Positions 51,852 through 60,801 of a stretch of 64,000 nt of DNA are shown here, one piece after another. The translations under genes and the position numbers were made by a program. The stretch's first letter is position 1, and each line of letters begins with the position of its first letter. Origin of the DNA: Parabacteroides timonensis (GTDB lineage: Bacteria; Bacteroidota; Bacteroidia; Bacteroidales; Tannerellaceae); assembly GCF_900128505.1 (NCBI RefSeq), contig NZ_LT669941.1, forward strand, positions 2,559,807 to 2,623,806, given 5' to 3'. A model generated the notes under the pieces. The model was not told where the DNA came from. It was given only the letters and a program-made list of their open reading frames with translations, and ran no database searches.

Positions 51852-53927
51852 ATGACACAAACAACTCATAATCCGTTTTTCTTAAAATACAATACACCTT
51901 TTGGGACTCCGCCTTTCAGCGAAATAAAAACCGAACATTATGAACCGGCTTTCGACGAAGGGATCAAACAACTCGACAACGAAATACAGGCTATCGCAGA
52001 GAACAAACAGCCTGCCACATTCGAAAACACGATCGTAGCTTTGGAACGAAGCGGCAGATTATTGAACAAAGTCAGTTCCGCCTTCTTCAATGTTTTGAAT
52101 GCAGAAGCCGACGACGAGATGATGGATATTTCACAAAGGATATCTCCGAAATTATCGGAAAGCTCCAACAATATCTTTCTGAACGAAAAACTATTTTCAC
52201 GGGTAAAAAGCATTTATGAACAAAAAGACCGACTCGATCTTTCTACCGAAGATGCCAAATTATTGGAAGAGACATTCGAATCATTCTCTATCCGTGGAGC
52301 AAACCTGAATCCGGAAGACAAGGAAAAATATCGTAAACTAAGTACAGACCTGAGTATCCTCTCATTGACGTTCGACCAGAATGCGCTGAAAGATAAAAAC
52401 AGGTATGAGTTACTACTAACCGACGAAAAAGATCTCGACGGTCTTCCCGAAAGTATACGTGAAGCCGCGGCTCACCGTGCAAAAGAAAAGGGGAAAGAAG
52501 GTTGGTTGTTCAACCTGACTGCTCCAAGCTACATTCCGTTCATGCGCTATGCAGCCTCCCGTTCTTTACGCGAAGCCATGTACAGGGAATATATGAGCGT
52601 CGGTAATAAAGGGGATGAATACGACAACAAGGAAATTATCCGTCAGATCGTCAACATCCGGTTGGAGATTGCCCGATTGATGGGTTACAACACCTATGCG
52701 GAATACTCACTCAAGCATACGATGGCTAAAAACCCGGCAACCGTCTACAATCTGCTAAACCAATTATTAGAAGCCTACAAACCGGTAGCGATCAACGAAT
52801 ACAATGCCGTACAGGGGTTTGCGATGGGAAGTGAAAAAGAAAATATCACTGTTATGCCCTGGGACTGGAGCTATTATTCAGAGAAACTAAAAGATATCCG
52901 TTTCGATGTGAACGATGAAATGACACGTCCTTATTTCAAACTGGATAATGTTAAAAAAGGAGTTTTCGGACTTGCCACGCAACTATATGGCATCACATTC
53001 AAAGAGAATAAAGAGATCCCTGTATATCATCCGGAAGTAGATGCTTACGAAGTATATGATGCCGATGGAAAATTCCTTTCCATCCTTTACACCGATTTTC
53101 ATCCGCGCGACGGAAAACAATCGGGCGCCTGGATGAACAGTATAAAAGAACAGTATCACGAAGCCGATGAAACCGACAGCCGTCCGCAAATCATTATAGT
53201 AATGAATTTCACGCGCCCAACCGAAACAAAACCGTCTTTACTGACTTTCGATGAAGTAAACACGCTTCTTCACGAATTCGGGCACGCACTGCACGGAATG
53301 TTCGCCAAAGGGAAATACGCCAGCCTCTCCGGAACAAACGTATACCGCGACTTTGTAGAACTGCCCTCTCAAATCATGGAAAACTGGCTGACTGAAAAAG
53401 AATTTCTGGACCAGATAGCCGTTCACTATGAAACAGGAGAAAAAATACCACAGGAATTTGTTCGCAAATTGATAGATGCTTCCAACTTCAATACGGGTTA
53501 TTACTGTTGTCGTCAGTTGAGTTTCGGAATGCTCGATATGGCCTGGCACACACAGACCGCTCCGTTCAAAGGGGATGTCATTGCATTTGAGAAACAGGCC
53601 TGGGAACAAACTGTAATCGTACCGGAAGTTCCCGGGACACTAATGAGTAGCAGTTTCGGACATATCTTCTCCGGAGGTTACTCTGCCGGATATTATGGAT
53701 ATAAATGGGCGGAAGTGCTGGATGCCGACGCTTTTTCGGTTTTCAAAACAAACGGAATATTCAATCAGGAAGTAGCCCGTTCATTCCGCGAAAACATCCT
53801 ATCAAAGGGAGGAACAGAAGACCCAGCCGTATTGTACAAACGCTTCCGCGGACAGGAGCCTACAATAGACGCTCTGCTTATAAGAAACGGTATCAAACAG
53901 GCTGAACCGAAAGGAAATAGCATTTGA
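51852..53927 (+). CDS. M3 family zinc metallopeptidase (Dcp/oligopeptidase A type)
   Basis: 691 residues. The zinc motif HEFGH is at 474-478 with the downstream Glu in TNVYRDFVELPSQIMENW. The N-terminal opening NPFFLKYNTPFGTPPFSEIK and end YKRFRGQEPTIDALL are usual for this family. No signal peptide, so probably cytoplasmic, where it would cut oligopeptides. It stands alone, with its own promoter preceded by a repeat array. Confidence 0.96.
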   Translation: MTQTTHNPFFLKYNTPFGTPPFSEIKTEHYEPAFDEGIKQLDNEIQAIAENKQPATFENTIVALERSGRLLNKVSSAFFNVLNAEADDEMMDISQRISPKLSESSNNIFLNEKLFSRVKSIYEQKDRLDLSTEDAKLLEETFESFSIRGANLNPEDKEKYRKLSTDLSILSLTFDQNALKDKNRYELLLTDEKDLDGLPESIREAAAHRAKEKGKEGWLFNLTAPSYIPFMRYAASRSLREAMYREYMSVGNKGDEYDNKEIIRQIVNIRLEIARLMGYNTYAEYSLKHTMAKNPATVYNLLNQLLEAYKPVAINEYNAVQGFAMGSEKENITVMPWDWSYYSEKLKDIRFDVNDEMTRPYFKLDNVKKGVFGLATQLYGITFKENKEIPVYHPEVDAYEVYDADGKFLSILYTDFHPRDGKQSGAWMNSIKEQYHEADETDSRPQIIIVMNFTRPTETKPSLLTFDEVNTLLHEFGHALHGMFAKGKYASLSGTNVYRDFVELPSQIMENWLTEKEFLDQIAVHYETGEKIPQEFVRKLIDASNFNTGYYCCRQLSFGMLDMAWHTQTAPFKGDVIAFEKQAWEQTVIVPEVPGTLMSSSFGHIFSGGYSAGYYGYKWAEVLDADAFSVFKTNGIFNQEVARSFRENILSKGGTEDPAVLYKRFRGQEPTIDALLIRNGIKQAEPKGNSI

Positions 53928-54011
53928 TATAAAAATAGCTAAACATACCATAGTTAAATCAATTATATTTACCTTTGCTGGCTAAATAAACAAGGATAAA
54001 TCAGGTAAACA

Positions 54012-54446
54012 ATGTGCGAAAAAACAGAGAAGCAATATGAATTAGATAAACGTTACTTGCGGATGGCCGCAGTCTGGGCTGAAAATTCGTATTGTAAACG
54101 ACGTCAGGTCGGAGCACTGATAGTTAAAGACCAGATGATCATTTCCGATGGATACAACGGTACACCTGCCGGTTTTGAAAATATCTGTGAAGATGAAAAC
54201 AACGTAACCAAACCCTACGTATTACATGCCGAGGCGAATGCGATAACAAAGGTTGCAGCATCTTCGAACAGTAGTAAGGGAGCTACGATTTACGTAACTT
54301 CAGCCCCTTGCATAGAGTGTGCCAAGCTGATCATCCAATCAGGTATCAGACGCGTTGTATATTCTGAAAAATACCGGATGGAAGACGGATGTAATTTATT
54401 ACAGCGAGCCGGCATTAATATAGAATACATTGATATAAACGAATAA
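54012..54446 (+). CDS. Deoxycytidylate (dCMP) deaminase
   Basis: 144 residues. Zinc-binding and catalytic residues are seen in VLHAEANAI (H-A-E) and SAPCIECAKLI (PCxxC). The N-terminal WAENSYCKRRQVGALIVKD and the GYNGTPAGFENICED loop are typical. It deaminates dCMP to dUMP for thymidylate synthesis. TACCTTTG at 53970-53977 is the likely -7 element. It is followed after 12 bases by ctpA. Confidence 0.93.
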   Translation: MCEKTEKQYELDKRYLRMAAVWAENSYCKRRQVGALIVKDQMIISDGYNGTPAGFENICEDENNVTKPYVLHAEANAITKVAASSNSSKGATIYVTSAPCIECAKLIIQSGIRRVVYSEKYRMEDGCNLLQRAGINIEYIDINE

Positions 54447-54458
54447 ATATACGTTTTT

Positions 54459-56180
54459 ATGGACAAGAACAGAAGGCTGACCATCTGGTTGCCTGTTATT
54501 ATTGCAGCAAGTATTGCTCTCGGTATCTTTATCGGGAACCATTATCTTTCTCTTACACAAAACGGCAAACGCCGGATGTTTTCCAGCGGCAATAAGATAA
54601 ATGCCATACTCGATATTATCGACGAACAATATGTCGATACCGTCAATATGGGCAAGTTGGTGGAAGGAACCATCCCGAAAATATTCAGCGAATTGGACCC
54701 TCACTCCGTTTATATCTCTGCCGAAGATGCATCCATCGTGAACGAAGACCTGGAAGGTTCGTTCAGCGGTATCGGTGTGTCCTTCAATATGCAGACTGAC
54801 ACGATCCTTGTGATCAGTGTGATAACCGGAGGACCGGCTGAAAAAGCAGGACTTCTTCCATTCGACCGTATCATTACGATAAACGACTCGATCTATTCCG
54901 GCAATAGTACCAGCCAGGCAAAAATTATGCGTACATTACGTGGGGCAAAGAACAGTACCGTGAAGCTGGGAGTAAAACGTGGCGACACCCCCGACCTACT
55001 TTATTTCGACGTGACACGTGGCGATGTTCCGGTCAACTCTGTCGATGTATCTTACGAAGTCAGCAAAGGAGTGGGATATATAAAAGTCAGCAAATTCGGA
55101 CGAACTACATATAACGAATTTATCACTGCAATCGCCAAATTGAAAGAAGCAGGATGTAATGCATTCGTCATCGACCTGCGTGGAAATACAGGTGGGTATA
55201 TGGATGCTGCGATCAATATGGTCAACGAGTTTATGCCTGAAGGAAGACTGATCGTTTACACCGAAGGGAAAGCTTTCCCTCGTAACGATGTCTATACAAA
55301 CGGAACCGGAACCTGTAAGGAAGCTCCGATTGTTGTTCTGACAGACGAATTCTCGGCTTCTGCCAGCGAAATCTTCTCAGGTGCCATCCAGGATAACGAC
55401 CGCGGACTGATTGTCGGCCGCCGTACCTATGGTAAAGGATTAGTTCAATCGCCGATCAAGCTAAGTGACGGTTCGGAAATTCGCTTGACAATTGCCCGTT
55501 ATTATACACCTTCGGGACGAAGCATCCAGAAAGATTATAAGATGGGCGACTCTGCCGATTATGATCAGGATCTCTATAACCGTTTCATCCATGGTGAATT
55601 CGACTCTGCAGACAGTATCAAAAATACACATACGGAAAAATACCATACGATGATAGGTAGAACCGTATACGGAGGCGGTGGCATTATGCCGGATATCTTC
55701 ATTCCGCGTGACACCAGTGGCATCACTACTTACTTTACAAGTATTGTAAACAGTGGAACACTTTACCTGTATGCACTCGAATATTCAGATAAGAACCGTG
55801 AAAAGTTATCTTCTTTCACTACTTATCAGGATCTGTATAAATACCTGCAGTCGCAACCTCTGCTTTACGACTTCACAAACTTTGCTGCATCCAAAGGTAT
55901 TAAGAAACGTCCAACCCTGATCAACATATCAGGTAAGCTGATCGAAAACCAACTGCAGGCATATATTGTGCGGAACTTCTTTGACGAAGCCGGATTCTAT
56001 CCAATCTTCCTGAAAGACGACCCTACCTTATTACGTGCCATCCAGATTATAAATGAAGGAAAATCTGTTCCTACAATAGACAAAGAGAATGCAGACAAAG
56101 GAATTGCAGATAGCCAAGCAACAGCTTCGAAAAGATATAGCCTCGCTAAAGAAATCGTACGAGAAGACTATATTGCTTGA
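54459..56180 (+). CDS. S41 family carboxy-terminal processing protease (CtpA/Prc type)
   Basis: 573 residues. One N-terminal membrane helix (about 8-27) puts the enzyme in the periplasm. The PDZ domain is at about 85-165 (GSFSGIGVSFNMQTDTILVI, GLLPFDRIITINDSIYSG). The catalytic dyad is Ser301 in SASASEIFSG and Lys326 in RTYGKGLVQSPI. It trims or degrades periplasmic proteins from the C-terminus. Its last 92 bases overlap the start of the next gene in another frame. Confidence 0.94.
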   Translation: MDKNRRLTIWLPVIIAASIALGIFIGNHYLSLTQNGKRRMFSSGNKINAILDIIDEQYVDTVNMGKLVEGTIPKIFSELDPHSVYISAEDASIVNEDLEGSFSGIGVSFNMQTDTILVISVITGGPAEKAGLLPFDRIITINDSIYSGNSTSQAKIMRTLRGAKNSTVKLGVKRGDTPDLLYFDVTRGDVPVNSVDVSYEVSKGVGYIKVSKFGRTTYNEFITAIAKLKEAGCNAFVIDLRGNTGGYMDAAINMVNEFMPEGRLIVYTEGKAFPRNDVYTNGTGTCKEAPIVVLTDEFSASASEIFSGAIQDNDRGLIVGRRTYGKGLVQSPIKLSDGSEIRLTIARYYTPSGRSIQKDYKMGDSADYDQDLYNRFIHGEFDSADSIKNTHTEKYHTMIGRTVYGGGGIMPDIFIPRDTSGITTYFTSIVNSGTLYLYALEYSDKNREKLSSFTTYQDLYKYLQSQPLLYDFTNFAASKGIKKRPTLINISGKLIENQLQAYIVRNFFDEAGFYPIFLKDDPTLLRAIQIINEGKSVPTIDKENADKGIADSQATASKRYSLAKEIVREDYIA

Positions 56181-56658
56181 CTTATCAGAAAAGATATTGA
56201 AGCGGCTGGAAGAGACTGAACTCTTCCGGCAAGCTTCTTGCACTGCTTTATACTACTCCATTCCCGGAGAAGTCCAGACGGCGGCTTTTCTTGAAAAATG
56301 GTTCGAGAAAAAGCTAATTCTTCTTCCGCTGATAGTCGGCGACGACCTACGTCTTTTGCCTTATAAAGGCAAAGATAGCCTGAGACCCGGAGTCTTCGGC
56401 ATTCCGGAACCCATAGATATGGAGACAACAGTTACAGAATCGGATGTAGACCTGATCATTGTACCGGGCGTGGCTTTCGACCGTCAACTGAATCGCATGG
56501 GACGTGGAAAAGGATATTACGACCGACTATTATCGACCATACAAGCGCCTAAAATCGGCATTTGTTTCGATTTTCAAATGCAGGAATCTATTCCGGTCGA
56601 ATCTTTCGACAAGAAAATGGATATGGTCATCACAGAGAAAGAGATCATTACCGGATAA
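56089..56658 (+). CDS. 5-formyltetrahydrofolate cyclo-ligase
   Basis: 189 residues. The conserved N-terminus KQQLRKDIASLKK is present only if translation begins at 56089, inside ctpA, which argues that the long overlap is real. LYYSIPGEVQT, IIVPGVAFDRQLNRMGRGKG and YYDRLL (ATP/folate site) follow. It salvages 5-formyl-THF to methenyl-THF. It shares 11 bases at its 3' end with the converging DUF721 gene. Confidence 0.93.
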   Translation: MQTKELQIAKQQLRKDIASLKKSYEKTILLDLSEKILKRLEETELFRQASCTALYYSIPGEVQTAAFLEKWFEKKLILLPLIVGDDLRLLPYKGKDSLRPGVFGIPEPIDMETTVTESDVDLIIVPGVAFDRQLNRMGRGKGYYDRLLSTIQAPKIGICFDFQMQESIPVESFDKKMDMVITEKEIITG

Positions 56659-56941
56659 CAATGTCCTGAATAACTGTCGCTCCGGCATACTCATTCAAGC
56701 TCTTCACCAACCGTTCGCGACATAAAGTCAATTCGCTCCGCAGTACTGAAGAAGTAAGCGATACATATAATATACGATCGCGTACATATATATTACGCGT
56801 ATATTGCATAACCATGGGACCTAATACTTCTTTCCAGGCACGCTGAACACGAATCTCCAGTATATTTTCGTAAAGTTCCGTATTATCTTCGAAGAAATCT
56901 CTCAAGACTTCACCGATTGTCTGTGCATTACGTCGTTTCAT
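56648..56941 (-). CDS. dciA: DUF721 protein, DciA-like helicase loader candidate
   Basis: 97 residues, only the DUF721 domain: TIGEVLRDFFEDNTELYENI, VQRAWKEVLGPMVMQYTRNI, YVSLTSSVLRSELTLCRERL. DUF721 proteins related to DciA load the replicative helicase in bacteria without DnaC. The ATG overlaps the stop of recF (ATGA), as in many Bacteroidetes genomes. Assignment to helicase loading rests on the family. Confidence 0.85.
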   Translation of the reverse strand: MKRRNAQTIGEVLRDFFEDNTELYENILEIRVQRAWKEVLGPMVMQYTRNIYVRDRILYVSLTSSVLRSELTLCRERLVKSLNEYAGATVIQDIVIR

Positions 56942-58050
56942 TCCGGATCCTCCATCGGTTGTACTTCCCCTTGCTCAACCCTGAACAAAGCATAATCGTG
57001 ATTCATCGCTAACAAGATTTCATCCAGATATTTCCGGTTAGTATCGGTAATAAATATCTGACCGAAGCTGTCGTTGCCCACCAACTTGATAATCTCTGCC
57101 ACACGTGCAGCATCCAGTTTATCGAAAATATCATCCAGAAGTAAGATCGGAGTAGTCTGTCCTTTTTGAGCTAAAAAAGCAAACTGGGCAAGCTTCAAGG
57201 CTATCAGATAAGTTTTATTCTGCCCCTGTGAACCGACGCGGCGAATCAAATGCTCGTTCAATGTCATTTCCAGTTCATCTTTATGGATACCATTGGATGT
57301 ATATCCTAAAATACGATCACGTTCCCTGTTGGCTGCCAATAGCTCTGGCAAGTCTTTCTCGGCCAGTTGAGAGATATAACGCAAACCAACCACTTCCGAA
57401 GAACGGCAAATCGTTTGATAATATTCATTGAAGATCGGGATAAAGCTTTCTACCAATAACTGGCGTTTTTCGAAAACCATCCGTCCATACATACCCAATT
57501 GCATCTCGAGTACTTCATAAAGCGAGGCATCCATGCTTTGATTCTTCAGGAGCATATTCCGTTGGAGCAAGGCTTTATTGTATTGGATCAATGCATGTAA
57601 ATACTGTTTATCCTGTTGCGAAATGATCAGGTCCAGAAAACGGCGGCGTTCGTCACTACCTCCCTGGATCAGATCCGAATCGGCAGGTGAAACCATCACC
57701 AAAGGCAACAAGCCGATATGCTCCGACAACTTATCGTATTCTTTCTTATTCCGTTTGAACTGTTTCCGCTGGCGACGGCGGATCGCACAGAAAATCTCCT
57801 CCCCCCTTCCTTCATAATCATATTCACCTTGAATCACGCACATATCCTGATCATTGTTTATTATCTGACTATCAGGAGTATTTACATGACTCTTGCAAAA
57901 CGAAAGATAATGGATAACATCCAGCAGGTTTGTCTTTCCCATTCCGTTATTTCCAAAGAAACAATTCATTTTGGGTGAAAAGGCAACTTCCGACTGAAGA
58001 ATATTTTTATAATTAAGAATAGAAAGCTTTTTGAGTATCATCTGTACCAT
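56938..58050 (-). CDS. recF: DNA replication and repair protein RecF
   Basis: 370 residues. Walker A FGNNGMGKTNLLD is near residue 33 and the ABC-type signature region GSQGQNKTYLIALKLAQF is followed by Walker B PILLLDDIFDKLDA. It helps load RecA at single-strand gaps. MILKKLSI, starting three codons later, is an alternative start. Its gene ends in the DciA-like gene's start. Confidence 0.95.
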   Translation of the reverse strand: MVQMILKKLSILNYKNILQSEVAFSPKMNCFFGNNGMGKTNLLDVIHYLSFCKSHVNTPDSQIINNDQDMCVIQGEYDYEGRGEEIFCAIRRRQRKQFKRNKKEYDKLSEHIGLLPLVMVSPADSDLIQGGSDERRRFLDLIISQQDKQYLHALIQYNKALLQRNMLLKNQSMDASLYEVLEMQLGMYGRMVFEKRQLLVESFIPIFNEYYQTICRSSEVVGLRYISQLAEKDLPELLAANRERDRILGYTSNGIHKDELEMTLNEHLIRRVGSQGQNKTYLIALKLAQFAFLAQKGQTTPILLLDDIFDKLDAARVAEIIKLVGNDSFGQIFITDTNRKYLDEILLAMNHDYALFRVEQGEVQPMEDPE

Positions 58051-58110
58051 ATTAATCGTACAAAATTAAAAAATATACTTCTAAGTATAGATTATATCAG
58101 TAAAAAAAAC

Positions 58111-58118
58111 TACTTTTG
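58111..58118 (+). promoter_or_regulatory. Promoter -7 element of the TPR protein gene
   Basis: TACTTTTG followed by C matches TAnnTTTG and lies 60 bases before the ATG at 58178. Confidence 0.55.
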
Positions 58119-58177
58119 CGCTTTGAATTGCCATTGGCATAAAATCAGGATAAAATAATAAATAACTATAACACATT

Positions 58178-58861
58178 ATGGCTACTAAGGAAAAAAACAC
58201 CAACACGGAGTTAGAAGTAGAAGAAATTGTTTCGAAGTCGGAGCAGTTTATTGAAAACAATTCAAAAAAGATCATTTACGGAATTATAGCTATCGCACTC
58301 GTTGTTGGAGCTGTTTTGGGAATTAAACACGGTTACATGATTCCTCAGCAAAAGAAAGCAGCCGCTGCTATATTTAAAGGAGAACAATATTTTGCTAAAG
58401 ATTCTTTCGCGTTGGCATTGAACGGTAATGGTGCAGACTATGAAGGTTTCGAAGGTATCATCGACCAATATGGAAGTACTGCTTCCGGAAACCTGGCTAA
58501 AGCTTATGCAGGTATCTGTTATTTTAAGATGGGTGACACAGAAAAGGCCCTTGACAAACTGAAATCATTCAGCGGAGACGACAACATGATTTCTCCGGCT
58601 ATCATCGGTCTGATCGGCGACTGTTATGTAAACATGGGTAACATCAAAGAGGGCATCAGCTATTTCGAAAAAGCTGCTAAAAAAGCAGACAACGAAGTTA
58701 TCAGTCCAGTTTACCTGAAAAAAGCCGGTATCGCTTACGAAAACCAAAAACAATATAGCGATGCTGTTAAAGCATACACTACGATTAAAGAAAAATATTT
58801 CAATTCAATGGAAGCAGCCGACATCGATAAATATATCGCCCGTGCTTCTGCTGCTAAATAA
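58178..58861 (+). CDS. Membrane-anchored tetratricopeptide-repeat protein (YfgM-like)
   Basis: 227 residues. A hydrophilic N-terminus is followed by one membrane helix (about 34-51, IIYGIIAIALVVGAVLGI), then TPR units facing the periplasm: GNLAKAYAGICYFKMGDTEKAL, ISPAIIGLIGDCYVNMGNIKEG, SPVYLKKAGIAYENQKQYSDAV (each cut here to the core). This resembles YfgM, a chaperone-associated protein, but the exact role is not known. A terminator follows. Confidence 0.82.
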   Translation: MATKEKNTNTELEVEEIVSKSEQFIENNSKKIIYGIIAIALVVGAVLGIKHGYMIPQQKKAAAAIFKGEQYFAKDSFALALNGNGADYEGFEGIIDQYGSTASGNLAKAYAGICYFKMGDTEKALDKLKSFSGDDNMISPAIIGLIGDCYVNMGNIKEGISYFEKAAKKADNEVISPVYLKKAGIAYENQKQYSDAVKAYTTIKEKYFNSMEAADIDKYIARASAAK

Positions 58862-58888
58862 TATGAATCGTACGATATAAACAATAAC

Positions 58889-58925
58889 AAGAGGATGTCT
58901 CATCAAAAAAGGCATCCTTTTATTT
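58889..58925 (+). terminator. Terminator after the TPR gene
   Basis: AAGAGGATG pairs with CATCCTTTT around a 14-base A-rich loop and runs into a T tract. Confidence 0.7.
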
Positions 58926-58940
58926 TTTAAATACAAAGTT

Positions 58941-59423
58941 ATGGCTACAGCTTATCAAAACTTATCAGACTACGACTTCAACAGCGTACCGGATGGTTCA
59001 GAAATGACCTTCGGAATTGTAGTTGCAGAGTGGAACAAGCACATCACAGAAAAATTGCTGGAAGGTGCATGCAACACACTGGAAAAACATGGTGTCAAAC
59101 CGGAAAACATATACGTAAAACGTGTTCCGGGTAGCTTCGAACTGACTTTCGGTGCAAAACGTATGGCGGAAACAAAAGATGTGAATGCTGTTATCGTTTT
59201 AGGATGCGTCGTAAGAGGTGATACTCCACATTTTGATTACGTTTGTTCAGGTGTCACACAAGGTATCACCGAGCTGAATCTAATGTACGATATTCCATTC
59301 ATTTTCGGATTGTTAACTACCGACAACATGCAGCAATCGGAGGATCGTGCAGGTGGTAAGTACGGAAATAAAGGGGATGAAGCCGCAGTGACTGCACTAA
59401 AAATGATACATTTTTCTGAGTAA
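58941..59423 (+). CDS. ribH: 6,7-dimethyl-8-ribityllumazine synthase RibH
   Basis: 160 residues. Motifs are GIVVAEWNKHITEKLLEGA, RVPGSFELTFGAKRM and VVRGDTPHFDYVCSGVTQGI with the catalytic His, then GLLTTDNMQQSEDRAGG. It performs the penultimate step of riboflavin synthesis as an oligomeric shell enzyme. No other rib genes and no FMN riboswitch are seen nearby. Confidence 0.97.
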   Translation: MATAYQNLSDYDFNSVPDGSEMTFGIVVAEWNKHITEKLLEGACNTLEKHGVKPENIYVKRVPGSFELTFGAKRMAETKDVNAVIVLGCVVRGDTPHFDYVCSGVTQGITELNLMYDIPFIFGLLTTDNMQQSEDRAGGKYGNKGDEAAVTALKMIHFSE

Positions 59424-59427
59424 ACGC

Positions 59428-59457
59428 TTGCAAGTTTCAAAAATAATCGTACCTTTG
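59428..59457 (+). promoter_or_regulatory. Promoter of the tRNA-Tyr/tRNA-Gly unit
   Basis: TTG (59428-59430) and TACCTTTG (59450-59457) are 19 bases apart, and the strong -7 form ends in GC. It overlaps the last codon of the end of ribH only upstream of its -7 part. Confidence 0.7.
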
Positions 59458-59478
59458 CATCGCAATTGAAAATAATAG

Positions 59479-59561
59479 GGGCAGTTACCAGAGTGGCCAA
59501 ATGGGGCTGACTGTAACTCAGCTGTCTTTCGACTTCGGTGGTTCGAATCCATCACTGCCCA
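59479..59561 (+). tRNA. tRNA-Tyr (GTA)
   Basis: Acceptor GGGCAGT pairs with ACTGCCC. The anticodon loop in CTGACTGTAACTCAG gives GTA. A long variable arm (class II) and GGTTCGAATCC T arm are present. CCA is not encoded. Confidence 0.95.
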
Positions 59562-59587
59562 CTAACTTTTCAAAAGCAATTAAAATT

Positions 59588-59660
59588 GCGGAAGTAGCTC
59601 AGTTGATAGAGCATTAGCCTTCCAAGCTGAGGGTCGCGGGTTTGAGCCCCGTCTTCCGCT
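59588..59660 (+). tRNA. tRNA-Gly (TCC)
   Basis: Acceptor GCGGAAG pairs with CTTCCGC. The anticodon loop in AGCCTTCCAAGCT gives TCC. The T arm is GGGTTTGAGCCCC. It follows tRNA-Tyr by 26 bases, so the two are likely one transcript. CCA is not encoded. Confidence 0.95.
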
Positions 59661-59667
59661 CTCAAGA

Positions 59668-59740
59668 AAAGGATAATCGAAAGGTTATCCTTTTTTTGTA
59701 CATAAAAATCCCGACTTTCACAAGCCGGGATTTTCTTGAT
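59668..59740 (+). terminator. Double terminator after tRNA-Gly
   Basis: First hairpin: AAGGATAATC, loop GAAA, GGTTATCCTT followed by TTTTT (59669-59697). Second: AAAATCCCGAC with GCCGGGATTTT (59704-59736). Two stops in a row would insulate the tRNA unit. Confidence 0.75.
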
Positions 59741-59756
59741 TTAACCAAAATAATCA

Positions 59757-59906
59757 TGAAAAATGTACAAAAACCAGTTGATCAACCATCATCAAAACGC
59801 AAACCTTTCCATAGGCTCCACTTTCTTAGAAAAGGTAGTCCGACAAACGTCTTTATCAGACTACCTGAAAGAAGAATCACTTCTTCTTTCTTTCTTCATA
59901 GATAAG
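59757..59906 (+). other. Gene-poor stretch with a strong hairpin and a 49-residue open frame
   Basis: From 59661 to 60085 I find no confident gene. An ATG at 59757 opens 49 codons of basic, low-complexity composition (MKNVQKPVDQPSSKRKPFHR start) with no recognisable domain. AGGTAGTC (59833-59840) pairs with GACTACCT (59859-59866). AGACAAAATC occurs twice near 60017 and 60041. None of these can be assigned a role. Confidence 0.3.
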
Positions 59907-60085
59907 GTATGCCTATCTATTTAAGATGCGTTATGTCATCTTTTTCGCTTCATCTCTTTCTCTGACGCAAATAAAGAACAAAAAAAGACATCAGCCAAGA
60001 AAAAACAAGGCGTACAGAAGACAAAATCATTCATCTTTAAGACAAAATCGTTTTTGTCCGTTCCCGGAACAATTTACCGATCGAA

Positions 60086-60553
60086 TCAGGCTTTCTTTAA
60101 CCCGTTACGACGACGGTATTCACTCGGAGTCATATTATACACGACTTTGAAATTACGCACGAATGTCCGGGAATTATTAAAGCTGGCTTCTGAAGCTATG
60201 ACTTCAATCAACTTGTTAGAAGGATCCAATAAAAGAGTGGATGCATAAATAACACGCTGTCTATTTATGTATCCATGAAAAGCTACATCATCTTTTAGCC
60301 GAAGAATTTTATTCAATGACTTCTTCTTAACATTACATTGACGAACAATGATATCTATATTTATATCTTTATCCAGAAAATGCTTTTCTGTCACCACATA
60401 TCGATGAATCTTATTATATATTTCTACATATTCTGCCTTGCCAGAAGGCTTAACTACTACATTTTGTGGTATATTCCAGTTCAATATTAGTATACAAAAA
60501 TAGTTATCTGAGACTTCAATTCCCCAAAAACTAAATTCTATCTTTTCATTCAT
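60086..60553 (-). CDS. AraC-family transcriptional regulator (DNA-binding domain only)
   Basis: 155 residues. The C-terminal AraC/XylS double HTH is seen in INIDIIVRQCNVKKKSLNKIL, LLLDPSNKLIEVIASEASFN and RTFVRNFKVVYNMTPSEYRR. The N-terminal 55 residues have no ligand-binding cupin of normal size. It stands alone and is separated from its neighbours by about 250 bases to the right, so its targets are not clear. Confidence 0.88.
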   Translation of the reverse strand: MNEKIEFSFWGIEVSDNYFCILILNWNIPQNVVVKPSGKAEYVEIYNKIHRYVVTEKHFLDKDINIDIIVRQCNVKKKSLNKILRLKDDVAFHGYINRQRVIYASTLLLDPSNKLIEVIASEASFNNSRTFVRNFKVVYNMTPSEYRRRNGLKKA

Positions 60554-60761
60554 ACGCTCATTATGTTAATCTGAAAATTTTAAGGGCCAACTCAGTATAG
60601 CTTATGATAAACACTACATATTTATATTAGATTTAGATTCGGCGATAACAAATTCAAGCCCTAGACTAAAACAAATATAATATTTAACATCTTTATTTCC
60701 AAAGAAAATATCTAAATATCATTCTATCCCATATTTCCGTAGTCATTTTGCTTTTTATTTA

Positions 60762-60769
60762 TAACTTTG
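60762..60769 (+). promoter_or_regulatory. Promoter -7 element of the XRE-cupin / acyl-CoA ligase operon
   Basis: TAACTTTG matches TAnnTTTG, 32 bases before the ATG at 60802. A well-placed -33 element is not obvious. Confidence 0.5.
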
Positions 60770-60801
60770 GGGCAACATAAATATATTAATAATCTACGGA
60801 G

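Noticed and set aside
59642..59905. An 87-residue frame after tRNA-Gly
   Set aside because: It begins inside the tRNA and crosses two terminators; only the later ATG at 59757 is left as a doubtful frame.
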